Positions 1 through 10,172 of a stretch of 64,000 nucleotides of DNA are shown here, piece by piece. Source of the stretch: Clavelina lepadiformis (taxonomy: Eukaryota > Chordata > Ascidiacea > Aplousobranchia > Clavelinidae); assembly GCF_947623445.1 (NCBI RefSeq), contig NC_135241.1, positions 3,970,501-4,034,500 of the forward strand. The letters are read 5' to 3'. Numbering within the stretch: position 1 is the stretch's first letter; each line of letters starts with the position of its first letter. The notes below the pieces were generated by a model, which saw only the letters and a list, made by a program, of their open reading frames with translations, had not been told where the DNA came from and ran no database searches. Made by a program: the position numbers and the translations under genes.

Positions 1-894
1 CTGTAAAATGCAAAGAAATGACACATATAATGCAACAAGCAAGCATACTGTATGAATACTAAATAGACTACTTTCTTTCAGAGAAATGTAACCTTTAAAA
101 AAAATACAAATTCTATGCATTTTGTAAGGTGGGCAGAATGTGTGTGGAATACCAATATTGAGAACTTGATTGCCAGAAAGTATCCTGAGCATAATTTGAC
201 CCAATTATATGTGAAAAACTGAACGTTTTCAATATTTTCTTTTTGTCCAATCGCAAATCTGTTTGAAATAAATCAATATCAAATGGATTTGTTCAAATGT
301 TACACTGCATCTGTGGAAGTCAGAAGTGCGCTCACGAGAAGAAAAAATGCATTCGGAAGATGCTCTTTCCCAACTACAAATTTAGTAATCTGGCCATAAG
401 GTGAGTTAAATGAAGTCATTCCAAACAACAGACTTGAAGATAAGTGAAGTCGTTTGAAAGTCAAACTCGAGTCATTATAAAATTAATTAGCAGAGCATGC
501 TACTGCAGAATGTTAAAAATTGATAGGATTGCACATGCAACTCTGTCTGCTAGTTATTCATAGATCTATATATAATCATTTTCATTAAACCAGTATAACA
601 AACTTTTTTAAAAATAATACAGTACATACTCTGATTCCATCTGGGTAAACACTTGCTGAAGAGGATCAACTGAAAATTAGCAATCACAGAGAACCCTGAT
701 TGCTTTGTTTGTTTCCGAAAACACGATTCAATTCAGGAAATTGTCTTGTAATATGTCAAATTATAAATACTGAATTATGTGGTAAAATCGTTGTAGCAAC
801 CTGGACGAGTGGAAGATAAAACTTAACAAGAAGTCTACAAAGTGACTATTTCACCAGCATCTGTTTAGCAAAGTTAAGAAATGATAATAATTTA
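1..894. other. no gene seen
   Basis: AT-rich sequence with no convincing coding region on either strand. Around 410-480 there are repeated direct and inverted copies of GACTTGA / ACTCGAGTCA-like words. Similar words recur near 16330-16410 and 23195-23255, so this is probably a decayed repeat fragment. Confidence 0.4.
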
Positions 895-2400
895 CGATGA
901 CTGGCGGAATTCCACCGCCAGGTCATTTCATTATAATAGGAAAATTTAAACTTTTGGAATCTACCTATTTTTTATTTGCTTAAATAATTCTATTCAATTT
1001 TCTAAATTGAAAATTTGACAAAAATTGGATTATTGGCTTTCGAGTTATGGACAAAAACGTTTTTGACCTCTAAGTGGCTTCAAATCAAGGAGCAACAAAC
1101 TAACTGCAATAGCTCAAGACCCGCTTATTGTATTTTGATAAATTTTTGATGTACCCACATATTTTCAATAGTGGGTTTTTTACTTATCCATATGAAAATG
1201 AGTTACGATGCAAAATTTTTTTGGAATATTTTTTGTTTAGAAAGGGGAAAATTAGATAAAAATTGTGCCACAGACAATATGTTGTTACATTCATAGCTTT
1301 TCATACAATATTCATTGCAAATAGTGCAGTCAATTTTTTTAGTTCTAAGTGTAGTCTGTTACAACACAGCGAGTCTTGTTATTTAATTTTGCCTTTACGA
1401 AACGAAACAGCTTCCTTCGTGTATTTGCAGCTTTCATTATTTTGTAGCTCTTCTTTATATAGTGAAAAGTTGATCTAAAATAACTTGTTGCTGATATGCT
1501 ATCGCTTGCTTTCGATAACAGTTTACAACACTTTGGCTACCTGACACTATGACAGTTTCAACTCTTAAATGCATCCTTGTAGGCCTTGGCGCTTTTTCTT
1601 CTGGCTTCAGAGAAAAGACAGGTGTTTTATAAACATTTTTATGCTTTCTGTCCTTGAAACTTCTGCAACTACATCTTTTGGACAAACTTACGCCTTTCAA
1701 TTTCAACAATTGTACACAATTAAATTGCCAACAATTACCAAATGTAAACAATTTGTTCATTTCCAAAATAAAAACCTGATGAATTTCTTACCCAATATAG
1801 CTTGTATATTGTTTAAGAGTCGAAACTGTCAGATAGCCAAGATATTATAAATTGTTAATGAGAGCAAGCGATAGCATATAAGCAGCAAGATATTTTAAAG
1901 TAACTTTTCAAATGTGTTGAAGATGCAGTATTCGTTACATCATATACAAAGATCAGCTATAAAATACTGAAAATTGCAAATGCAAAAAAGAAATTGTTTT
2001 GCAAAGGTAAAGTTAAATGATAAGACTTTTAGTTACACAAAAATTGACTATACTTGTTTGCAATGATTATTGTGTGAAAACTCGTGAGTGTAACAAAATA
2101 ATCATAAATTTCTTACAAAAATGTTTCCTATCAATGTTTTATTGTCGTTTGAAAATTAGAGGGTCAAAAATTTTTATCTCAAAAGTAGAGGTTGTAGCTC
2201 ATTAACATGGGGGAAGATTAAAAAATTATCCAAATAAAATGAGAGGATCTCGAGATATTGCAGTCAGTTTGTTACTCCTTGATTTAACGCTATCTAGTGG
2301 TCAAAAACATTTTCACTCATAACTCGAAAACATATATTGTACACCTAGGAATACACTATAAGGTAGGATTCCAAACTTCGGGCTCAAGAAATGACAAGTT
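895..2400. repeat. long foldback (inverted-repeat) element
   Basis: The left arm (about 921-1575) is repeated in inverted, imperfect form by the right arm (about 1805-2396). Matches can be followed along the whole length. The AAATCAAGGAGCAACAAACT block at about 1083-1102 pairs with the complement at about 2265-2290. The block with TTCATTGCAAATAG near 1310 pairs with about 2040-2075. The ATGCTATCGCTTGCT block near 1496 pairs with about 1862-1882. The loop is about 230 bases. A short perfect hairpin, CTGGCGG...CCGCCAG, sits at the left edge (901-921). No transposase reading frame was found, so this is a non-autonomous foldback-type DNA element. The superfamily is not identified and no clear target-site duplication was found. 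Confidence 0.7.
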
Positions 2401-3150
2401 AAAGTTGTCGCTATGCTGGGCCAACAGCACTAACAAACCAGTGACAGGTAGAGTAGGAGTGGCCACGGTGGATTCTACGGAGTTACGCCGAATTTGGCGT
2501 ATTCATAATCTACGCCAAATTGACCTTCATCGCACCCTGGAGGACGGAGGGTGGCCATTTTTCTTCCCTCAAACGCCATTGAGGCTTAGCCTAGCCTACT
2601 ATGGTGGCACGACCCAGTGCTACAATATTTCACCCGAATAAAACAACAAGCAATTTGGGTATCCTTTCTCCTAACATGGTAGCCTACCGTACATACGGTG
2701 ACATAACCGGTATATTACATTATTACCGTTATATAGTTTTACCTATCCCAAAGCCAAAGCGCTTTGCAAATTAATTAACAGCATTACATTTGTTATCAAT
2801 CCTAATGTGATTTCACATAACCTGACAACCCCTGTCCAACGGAATCAACTTTTGGAAAAATTTCCTCCCAAAACACGAAATATACTGTAATTAGCGTTCA
2901 CTTTGAGGTAAGCTTGTGGTAATGTTTGACATAAATTCCACTTTCTAGTCAGTTCAGTTTCTTTTTGCGTCTGTTTGTAAGATACTTGGTTCTTCATTGT
3001 TTACACAGCCCTACGGCTCTACGGACTGGTAATGGTAGAACTATTTGCATACCATTTATAAGGCGAAAGAGACTTTCTTGTGTTATGCTTTGGTGATTTT
3101 GAACCTATGGTCCCAATAACAGTTTTAACTGAGCACGTGCTAAAATTTTC
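2401..3150. other. no gene seen; short GC-richer patch
   Basis: An open frame reaches into 2400-2641 on the plus strand, but it begins inside the foldback element and resembles no protein I know. The stretch 2450-2640 is less AT-rich than its surroundings. The rest shows nothing recognisable. Confidence 0.3.
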
Positions 3151-3560
3151 TCCTGACGTCACCAATTGCAGCGTGGTGCTGATTTTGAGTAGCTTCCTGC
3201 AATTGGTGATGTTACGTGGCTGCTGATAGTAATAGCGCCTAGCTATTGTTGACGTCATGTAGTTGCTAATTACTAATTAGTAAATGAAATAAGCAAGGTG
3301 GTAATCAGAAAAAGTTTTACAGCAGCCTGCACTTTACAAATAGCACCGTATAATTGCTTATTGCTGAGTAATTAACAGGCTGCTGTTGGAAACGAAACAC
3401 TAGGCTGCTGTTCGTGACGGAAGGAACAGCAGGCTTTGAGTGCTCTCTTGATTACCTCTCATGAACAGCAGCCTGGTGTTACCTTAGCAACAGCAGCTTA
3501 CCAGTCGCAGGGTAACAAGCAATAGCAGGGTGCTATCCAACAATAGCACGCACTCTTATG
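3150..3560. repeat. CAGCAG-rich mobile-element remnant
   Basis: Many direct and inverted copies of a motif like AGGCTGCTGTTCGTGACG lie here (near 3376, 3403, 3462 and 3490). A flanking inverted pair, TGACGTCACCAATTGCAG / CTGCAATTGGTGATGTTACG, lies at about 3155-3215. The stretch 3337-3430 matches 55653-55740 closely, including AAATAGCACC and TGCTGAGTAATT-like words. This is therefore a second copy of a dispersed repeat with iterated subterminal motifs. Confidence 0.55.
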
Positions 3561-5240
3561 GTTACAACACCACCTCTATAGTGAGATAGGCAAGTAAAAG
3601 CTTTTTTCCAACACGCTGAAGAAACCTTTCGCCTTCTGAATGATTTCCAAAAGTCGCTACCCTAATCCTACAGATTTATGGTAATAAAAATAAGTAATAA
3701 CCACTGTTAGGTTCCATTGAGATGTCATAATAGGATTTCACATTTCTCCCAGATGACACTAGATTTGAAAAGGAAAAGTATTTTTGTTTATCAAATCAAA
3801 CAGTGGTTTAATACTTATTAAATGAAACAAGTTAAATCATTGGGCTAAGCTTAAATGTTGAAGTTATTTTGCACGAGGTTGCAAAACAAATGGTATTGCG
3901 CGCATAACGTTACCAAGAAAGACGAAATGGAAGAAGGCTTGGTGAATGGTAACCTCCAGATAGCTACTGTAATTTGAATGATTGCAGCAAGTGAAATTTA
4001 AAGACTGATTTTGGGATCTCACTGAAAGGTTGAAATGAAGAAAATAGGCCTACCTCGGAAACACTGTTTTCAATTTTAGCCTTTTAGTGTTTCGTTGATA
4101 TAATTAATCAACATAAGGTCGCTTCAAGCTTTTTCGTTCTGATTTATCTGCTTGCAACAACAAGCACAGCTTAAGAATATGTGTAAGTTAATTATGTTGA
4201 ATTGGTAAACAAAAAAACATATATACGTATACACATGCATGCGTATGTTGTTCGTTCTTGCAGGAAAGAGAAAAACATAAGTGAGAAACAAAAATTACAA
4301 CATACATACTAGCCTACATTATGTAAAATAGGATTTTCAAATCTCAGGATTCGTTAAAGGCAGCGTCTTTTTCACCGGTAGCCGATTACCGAATTTGGAA
4401 AAGTTACTGCATTAAACGGTTATAACTTGTACATGAACAAGTCATACACACCATCAAGTCATAAAGTTGCAGCACGTAGTTGATTGTGATTTCTGGTGTA
4501 TCAATTATGAGTCTCCAAGGTTGTGCACACTTTTCACAACCAGAAAATTGCATTGTTCATGCTGAATTATTCTTGTCTGATTACAGACATTTTCTTAGCA
4601 GTCACTTCCGGTCAAATTGTTTGTAATTTAACTGCCTATGTAAGCTCGATTACATATATACGTTCAGATTGGTGTTGAATTCCATAAACTGTCACTAGTT
4701 GCTGTCTAATATCGTGACATCAGTAAGCACAATTGGTAACTTTGATTTATCTTGATTATATTGTTTCTTCATTGGTTAAACATGGTAAAAACATAACATT
4801 GTGTCGAAACAACCAAAAATATTATCATAACGTCTTCTCGACTGGGTCATTTCAGAGCAATAATGAAAAATTGAGGGTGTTAACTAACAGCGATATAGAG
4901 CAGCTTTTTTCATGTTTAGCAGGGTGACACATCACAACGAAACACACGTACGAGCGAACAGAGCTGCAGCTGTTAAAAACGTTCAACGGGAAATTGTTTG
5001 CAGGTAAATGAAAGATTACAACTTCTATTCTGGGAAATCTTGCTAGTAATACAAGCATAGTTGCTAAAGTCAGATAGTTTTACTTCATTTTTGTTTCACT
5101 GTTGCTTTCCATATCTTACTTTAGTAAACAGCGGCCGGTGAGGTAGACATTTATTTTACTAGTGCCGTTAACCGAAGTAGGAAAATACGAATACGGTAAA
5201 TGGCAATTACAATAGTCAATTTAAACTGAGAACCACATAC
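3561..5240. other. no gene seen
   Basis: About 1.7 kb of AT-rich DNA with only short chance frames. There are small TA- and CA-rich runs near 4215-4245. I see no exon pairs, RNA gene or complete transposon. Confidence 0.35.
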
Positions 5241-5246
5241 CAACTT

Positions 5247-5440
5247 TTCCAAAGTGTAAATTAACTAAAACTAGTCCACTCTGACCCAAAATCTCACTTC
5301 TCTTGATTAAATTACTAAGGTAGCCTGTGAATTGAAATAAACGCTATTTTTCAACTAAAAATCACATTTTTTTCCAAAGTCTAAATTAACTTAAAACTTA
5401 TCCCCTCTGACCCAACTTCTCACCCCTCATGACTAGGCCT
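5247..5440. repeat. two-copy tandem duplication, period about 118
   Basis: The block at about 5249-5325, carrying TTTCCAAAGTGTAAATTAAC and CTCTGACCC, is repeated with changes at about 5368-5440, carrying TTTCCAAAGTCTAAATTAAC and CTCTGACCC. The copies are in the same orientation. Confidence 0.6.
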
Positions 5441-5477
5441 ATATTAAATTAAAAATAAATTTGAACAATAAAAGAAA

Positions 5478-5556
5478 TAAAACAAAAGCAGGAATCAGAC
5501 TCGACACTTCTAACATACAAGCCTTAACGTTAATCACTACGCCATCGCAATGCCGT
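5478..5556 (-). repeat. degenerate tRNA-like (SINE head?) fragment
   Basis: The reverse complement reads like a tRNA-derived promoter. It has an A-box-like GATGGCGTAGTGATTAACG, then about 25 bases later a B-box-like TGTCGAGTCTGATTCC. It does not fold cleanly as a tRNA by eye, so it is called a relic of a tRNA-derived SINE. Confidence 0.35.
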
Positions 5557-5879
5557 CTTCTTGCCGTATAAAACAAGAGTGATAAACCCATTAGCAGAAT
5601 ACTCCCGGTCACCGTATTGTGATTCTGCAACTTTGTTGACAACTGGTGAAATAGTCACTTCGTTCGTTAAACTGCGCAATTTCGATTCGAATGCATGCAT
5701 ATTCAAAATTTTACTTTGGCTATCCCTACACATATGTCAGTCATCTCTCTGTCATCTCCTTTCTCAAGTCCTGCGACAACATTGCAGTCTGGGACCAAAA
5801 CCTTGATGACACACTGACACTACATTCTGACATTAGTTTATCTGACAATCACCTTTGCCTGTCTGTGAAAATAATTGTT

Positions 5880-5898
5880 ATTTTCTCTTCAGATGTAA
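5880..5898 (+). promoter_or_regulatory. leader splice acceptor with start-stop uORF
   Basis: A pyrimidine-rich tract ends in CAG at 5892, 43 bases before the MED9 start codon. The first six bases after it are ATGTAA, a start codon followed at once by a stop. If a spliced leader (or 5' exon) joins here, the mRNA begins with a minimal upstream ORF, which is expected to reduce or tune translation of MED9. The acceptor role is inferred from sequence. Confidence 0.45.
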
Positions 5899-5935
5899 AT
5901 ATTTGATTGTATTTTTACGATAATATAGTCCTGAT

Positions 5936-6232
5936 ATGAATAACAGTGGAAAAGATAAAGAGAAGAAACCTTTTGACCTATGCTTTTTGTCGGATATTTA
6001 TGAAATTTTGAGTAGATTGGAGACCGGTGGTGACATTGAAAGCCTTACTCATAAAGTTTTAGAGCTGAAAGAAAAAATTAATCAAGCAAAACTAGAAATC
6101 CAACAAGCTGAAGGTATTGACAACACATTGGATGAACAACAATCTATATTAAAGGCGCTTCAAGAACAGCTGAAAATAAAGATTGGAATTGTGCAAAAAT
6201 ATGAAAATTTTCAAACACACTTAGACCATTAA
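5936..6232 (+). CDS. MED9: Mediator complex subunit 9
   Basis: A 98-residue protein, largely two helical coiled-coil segments (about residues 12-60 and 62-92). MED9 is a small subunit of the Mediator middle module, which links activators to RNA polymerase II in the nucleus. The C-terminal part, with an EQLKIKIGIVQKYENF stretch, matches the MED9 family pattern LREQ(V)..K..LLQKYKS. The animal protein is usually about 140-150 residues. The difference lies in the low-complexity N-terminus of vertebrates, so this version is short but covers the conserved domain. One exon. The start is the only in-frame ATG before the domain. It is the first gene of a four-gene plus-strand cluster; the stop is 124 bases before ACTR5. 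Assignment rests on the helical pattern and is less certain than for its neighbours. Confidence 0.72.
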   Translation: MNNSGKDKEKKPFDLCFLSDIYEILSRLETGGDIESLTHKVLELKEKINQAKLEIQQAEGIDNTLDEQQSILKALQEQLKIKIGIVQKYENFQTHLDH

Positions 6233-6356
6233 CATCAAGTTTATTCGGCATTGGCAAGGTGGCATAGTCATCCATCATAAACAATTTTAAGTTTTTAGTC
6301 ATTTTTAGTGAAAAACGTAAATGAATAGTATCCTTTTTTTGTTCCTATTTTGAAGT

Positions 6357-7874
6357 ATGTTGAATCTTTACACATGCAAAGATGAGCAAAACTGTCCAGA
6401 TGTTTTGCATGAATATGAAGCTCAACTTCAGACTGAGAGCATTCCTCTTATTATTGACAATGGGTCGTACCACTGTCGTGTAGGATGGGCTACAAAATTG
6501 CATCCTTATTTGAACTTCAAAAATGTCATCGCCAAAAATCGTGGAAACCGCAAAGAAAAAGACTGGGACATCCAAGTTGCTAACGAAATTGCTGACTTGG
6601 AAACTGTGCGATGGCTGTTGAGAACTCCATATGACTTTAATGTTGTGGTTAATTATTCAGTGCAAGAAACTCTGCTTGATTATGCTTTTAAACATTTAGG
6701 TATAAGCACAGATGGATGTATAAATCATCCATTAGTGCTTACTGAAGCAATAGCTAATCCCTCTTATTGCAGAAAACAGATGTCCGAATTATTATTTGAA
6801 AGTTATTGCATCCCCAAATTGGCATATGGCATTGATTGCTTATTTAGTAATGGTTATAACATGCCAGAGTTTGATTTACCTGAGGTTGGTCTTATTGTCT
6901 CTTCTGGCTTTCAAAGCACCCATGTTTTACCTGTGTTTGGCAAAAAAGCAGACATAAAGAACTGCTGTCGCATAAATCTTGGAGGCTACAACTGTAGTGC
7001 ATATATGCAACGCTTGCTTCAGTTCAAACACCCACAGCTTGTCTCAGAACTTACTCTCAGCAGAATGGATGAAGTTGTGCATGGGCTTTGCCATGTCGCC
7101 CCAAATTACCAAGAAGAGATAACAAAGTGTTGTGATATTGGATTTAAAGACAAACATGCAACCACTTTGCAATTTTCATCTAGCACAACTCCCAGCAATA
7201 TTAAAACTGGCAATATTCTGGGTGGTCCTTTAAAACTAGAGAAGAAACTGAAGCAAGCAGAACACAAACTGTATGAACTTGAATGTGTGATTGAACTTGA
7301 ACAAGAAAGCACAGAAGCGGCAGAAAAAGTAGCTGCAGATGCTGGGTGCTCCAGCATAAAAGAATTAAAGGAAAAGACAGAGCTAATGCGTGACAATATT
7401 CAGGCCATCAGAAGAGACCTTGATGAACAATATCGGCTCGATAAAGTTGCAACGGGTACAGTTAAATGTGGCATTGAGAAATGCCAGGCCCCGGAAATTA
7501 TTTTTCAACCGTCTCTAGTAGGATATAACCAGTCCGGTCTCAGTGAATGTATTGAAATGTTATTGGAAAATTATTCAAAGGAGGTTCAAGAATTGATGGC
7601 AAAGAATATTTTTATCACTGGAGGCAATACAAAAATTGATGGATTTAGAGAAAGAGTAGTAAAGGATATGATACAAATTCGTCCTTACCAATCTGAAATT
7701 ATTGTTCGTCAAGCAGCTGATCCTTCACTGGATGCTTGGAGAGGTGCGGCAAAATGGGCTTTATCCCAGCATTGCAATTGGATGGAGCGTAAAGATTTTG
7801 AGGAATGTGGATGGGAATATCTTAAAGAACATAACTTTTCCAATATGCATGTTGCAACAAAGTCCACTACATAG
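6357..7874 (+). CDS. ACTR5: Actin-related protein 5 (INO80 complex)
   Basis: A 505-residue ARP5 orthologue in one exon. ARP5 binds INO6-type partners in the INO80 chromatin remodeller and couples ATP use to nucleosome sliding in the nucleus. The actin-fold nucleotide-binding start is seen as LIIDNGSYHCRVGWA (about residues 31-45). The second actin-fold half begins at the GLIVSSG phosphate loop (about 178), followed by a conserved INLGGYNC block. A charged coiled-coil insertion (about 288-365), typical of ARP5, interrupts subdomain structure. The fold ends with a FITGGNTKIDGF block (about 420). Human ACTR5 is about 600 residues; the difference is mainly in the insertion. A pyrimidine-rich acceptor TTCCTATTTTGAAG ends one base before the ATG, which supports this start and suggests leader splicing. 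It lies 124 bases after MED9 and 229 before ANAPC11. Confidence 0.93.
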   Translation: MLNLYTCKDEQNCPDVLHEYEAQLQTESIPLIIDNGSYHCRVGWATKLHPYLNFKNVIAKNRGNRKEKDWDIQVANEIADLETVRWLLRTPYDFNVVVNYSVQETLLDYAFKHLGISTDGCINHPLVLTEAIANPSYCRKQMSELLFESYCIPKLAYGIDCLFSNGYNMPEFDLPEVGLIVSSGFQSTHVLPVFGKKADIKNCCRINLGGYNCSAYMQRLLQFKHPQLVSELTLSRMDEVVHGLCHVAPNYQEEITKCCDIGFKDKHATTLQFSSSTTPSNIKTGNILGGPLKLEKKLKQAEHKLYELECVIELEQESTEAAEKVAADAGCSSIKELKEKTELMRDNIQAIRRDLDEQYRLDKVATGTVKCGIEKCQAPEIIFQPSLVGYNQSGLSECIEMLLENYSKEVQELMAKNIFITGGNTKIDGFRERVVKDMIQIRPYQSEIIVRQAADPSLDAWRGAAKWALSQHCNWMERKDFEECGWEYLKEHNFSNMHVATKSTT

Positions 7875-8103
7875 ATTAGCAGAGTTTTCGTAAAATTGTA
7901 CGATCTATTGTACTGCTATTTTTGTTAATTTGTTGTATGTCATACTATGGTCATGTGATCTTTAAATTGACATTAGAAATAGGTTCTTTTCAACTGCCTC
8001 ACATATACTATATTGTCTCTTTGCTGCTAGTTTTACGTTTTTATGCTTTTTAGGTTAAAATGGTAAAAAGTGTTTATATCTATATTACAAATGAGATACT
8101 GTA

Positions 8104-8503
8104 ATGAAAGTTAAAATTAAAAAGTGGCACGCAGTAGCAACCTGGCATTGGCAAGCATCTGACGACAGCTGTGGCATCTGTAGATATCCATTTGAATATT
8201 GCTGTTCTAATTGCAAAACTGCAGGAGACGATTGTCCAATAGGTAAAACTGGCATTCATTGTCAAAAAGTTACTGTAATCTTAATGCAAGTTTGTCTTTA
8301 TATTTCCCGGGACTGACTGACTTGCACACCTATGTATTATAGTTGGTTTTTTATATAAACTGTGATTTTCCAATTGTTTTTCAGTTTGGGGTCAATGCTC
8401 TCACTGTTTTCACATGCATTGCATTCTGAAGTGGCTACAATCACAGCAGATGAATCAGCAGTGTCCCATGTGTAGACAGGAGTGGAAATTTAAAGAAGTT
8501 TAA
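8104..8503 (+). CDS. ANAPC11: Anaphase-promoting complex subunit 11 (RING-H2)
   Basis: Two exons, 8104-8242 and 8385-8503, joined through codon ATA|GTT, give 85 residues (human 84). APC11 is the RING subunit of the APC/C ubiquitin ligase and recruits the E2 to mark mitotic regulators for destruction. Exon 1 begins MKVKIKKWHAVATWHW and carries the first zinc cysteines (CGIC, CC..C, DDCP). Exon 2 carries the QCSHCFHMHCILKWL core and the final CPMCRQEW pair. All zinc-ligand positions are present. The intron is 142 bases with a GTAAAA donor and a TTTTTCAG acceptor. The start is fixed by the conserved N-terminus. The third gene of the cluster; its stop is only 88 bases before the RARS2 start. Confidence 0.95.
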
Positions 8504-8570
8504 AGAGGTTTGTTTATTAATTTTGGTTGAACAGGACGCCCTCTTTACCAGCTGTTAGTAATTGCAATTG

Positions 8571-8579
8571 TCTTTTCAG
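8571..8579 (+). promoter_or_regulatory. probable trans-splice acceptor of RARS2
   Basis: TCTTTTCAG ends 12 bases before the RARS2 ATG and lies in the 88-base gap after ANAPC11. No donor or coding exon precedes it for RARS2, so it fits a spliced-leader acceptor used to free the downstream gene of an operon. It also shows that the longer open frame starting at TTG 8562 is not the coding start. Confidence 0.55.
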
Positions 8580-8591
8580 TCAGACAGCAAA

Positions 8592-10172
8592 ATGCTTTCC
8601 AATCTATTAAGAAGAACATTCAGTCACGAAATTTTACCAGCAATTCGTCATTATTCCTCAACGGCACCTATTGTGACATCAGGGTCAGAGCAGGTTTTAG
8701 AATTATTGTCAGAGATATACACACGTGGTAAGGACTATGGATTTCACACGGATTATTTTAAAAACCTTCAACAAGAAAACATCATTGTTGAATATAGTTC
8801 ACCTAATATTGCCAAAATGTTCCATGTGGGCCACTACCGATCAACAGTTGTAGGAAACGTAATCAGTGGAATTTTATCAGCCGCTGGACACAACGTATGT
8901 AAAATGAATTATCTTGGAGATTGGGGTGTTCAATTTGCTTTATTAGCTCTTTCTTACAAAAAGTATGGCAACCCAACTGCCTTAAAAGAGCAACCACTGT
9001 TTCATCTTTATGAGTTGTATGTAAAAATTTCCAAAGAGGCAGAGGAAAATCTCCAAATAAAGGAAGAGGCACAAGAAGTATTCTTGGACATGGAAAATGG
9101 TAACGCTGATGCATTGCAGTTTTGGAAATGCTGTCGAGAACTCAGTATCTCAGAATATAAAAAGCTTTACCACTCCATTGGTGTTGAATTTGATGTGTTT
9201 TCTGGAGAATCAATGTATCTTGACAAAAGTAGGGAAGTTTTGGAAATTTTAAAGGAAAAAGATTTGCTGTATTGGGATAACGGGGCATTAAAGATGAATT
9301 TGGCTGGCTCAAAATGGCTTAGTAAATCGCCTCAGATTTATCAACACCCTGTGCTTGCACGAAAGAATGGAACTTCGCTTTATCTAACAAGAGATGTAGC
9401 AGCGGCCATCGACCGTTTCAATGATTACAAATTTGACCGTATGATCTATGTGACTGATATTTCACAGGCTGAACACTTCAACCAAATCTTTGCCATTTTG
9501 GAGAAGATGGGTTTTCCCTGGGCAGATAAAAACACTGAAATGTTGATGCACGTGGGTTTTGGTCGTATTCATAAAATGCAAACGCGCAAAGGGAATATGA
9601 CCTTCTTGCATGACCTGTTGGAAGATGCTTACCAAAAGGCACATGAGGACAGACTTTATTGCAAAACACGAAAAATGCCGCTAACTCCAAAAGATGATGT
9701 TACAAAAATTGTAGCTTTATCTGGACTAATTTATCACGACTTAAAAGCGCGTTTAAGCAAAGGCTACAATTTTAACTTGGAAGCAGCTTTAGCATCTAAG
9801 GGTAGCAGTGGATTGTTCTTACAAGCCACTCATTGTCGACTTTGCAGTTTGGAAGCAAATGCTGGTGTTCATTGTATTCCCCAGGTAGATGTTGACAGAA
9901 TATTATCAGAACCATCTCTTGTAGAGCTGATCGAACACTTAAACAAGTATACAACCATGACAAAGACTCTATATGAAACGCTAGAACCTTGTATTTTACT
10001 TCGGTATTTATTTGATCTGTGTCACTTAACGGCAAAAGCACTGATTCCTTGTACTGTCAAAGGTGCAGATATAGCAGATGCCCAAGCAAGGCTTCTTTGT
10101 TTTTTCTGCGCTAAAACTATTTTAGGAAATGGATTACGCTTAATGGGTGTTCCTCCATTAGTAAAAATGTAA
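8592..10172 (+). CDS. RARS2: Mitochondrial arginyl-tRNA synthetase
   Basis: A 526-residue class I arginyl-tRNA synthetase in one exon (human RARS2 578). It charges mitochondrial tRNA-Arg in the matrix. The N-terminus (MLSNLLRRTFSHEILPAIRH...) is basic and Ser-rich, like an import presequence. The HIGH-type ATP-binding motif appears as PNIAKMFHVGHYRST (about residues 74-88). The KMSK region is the degenerate KMQTRKG form near residue 335, as in mitochondrial ArgRS. The C-terminal quarter is the DALR anticodon-binding domain, ending in a conserved GLRLMGVPPLVKM. The ATG at 8592 was chosen because it is the first ATG after the splice acceptor. It is the last gene of the cluster and converges on NUDT12, 439 bases away. 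Confidence 0.94.
   Translation: MLSNLLRRTFSHEILPAIRHYSSTAPIVTSGSEQVLELLSEIYTRGKDYGFHTDYFKNLQQENIIVEYSSPNIAKMFHVGHYRSTVVGNVISGILSAAGHNVCKMNYLGDWGVQFALLALSYKKYGNPTALKEQPLFHLYELYVKISKEAEENLQIKEEAQEVFLDMENGNADALQFWKCCRELSISEYKKLYHSIGVEFDVFSGESMYLDKSREVLEILKEKDLLYWDNGALKMNLAGSKWLSKSPQIYQHPVLARKNGTSLYLTRDVAAAIDRFNDYKFDRMIYVTDISQAEHFNQIFAILEKMGFPWADKNTEMLMHVGFGRIHKMQTRKGNMTFLHDLLEDAYQKAHEDRLYCKTRKMPLTPKDDVTKIVALSGLIYHDLKARLSKGYNFNLEAALASKGSSGLFLQATHCRLCSLEANAGVHCIPQVDVDRILSEPSLVELIEHLNKYTTMTKTLYETLEPCILLRYLFDLCHLTAKALIPCTVKGADIADAQARLLCFFCAKTILGNGLRLMGVPPLVKM

Noticed and set aside
1263-2641. Several open frames of 60-115 codons between 1263 and 2641
   Set aside because: They lie in or across the arms of the foldback element, lack splice or start context and resemble no protein.
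7106-7396. Minus-strand 96-codon frame inside ACTR5
   Set aside because: Shadow of the coding strand of a clear gene.
8562-8591. Longer RARS2 start at 8562
   Set aside because: It is a TTG and lies inside the pyrimidine tract and acceptor TCTTTTCAG; the first ATG after the acceptor is 8592.
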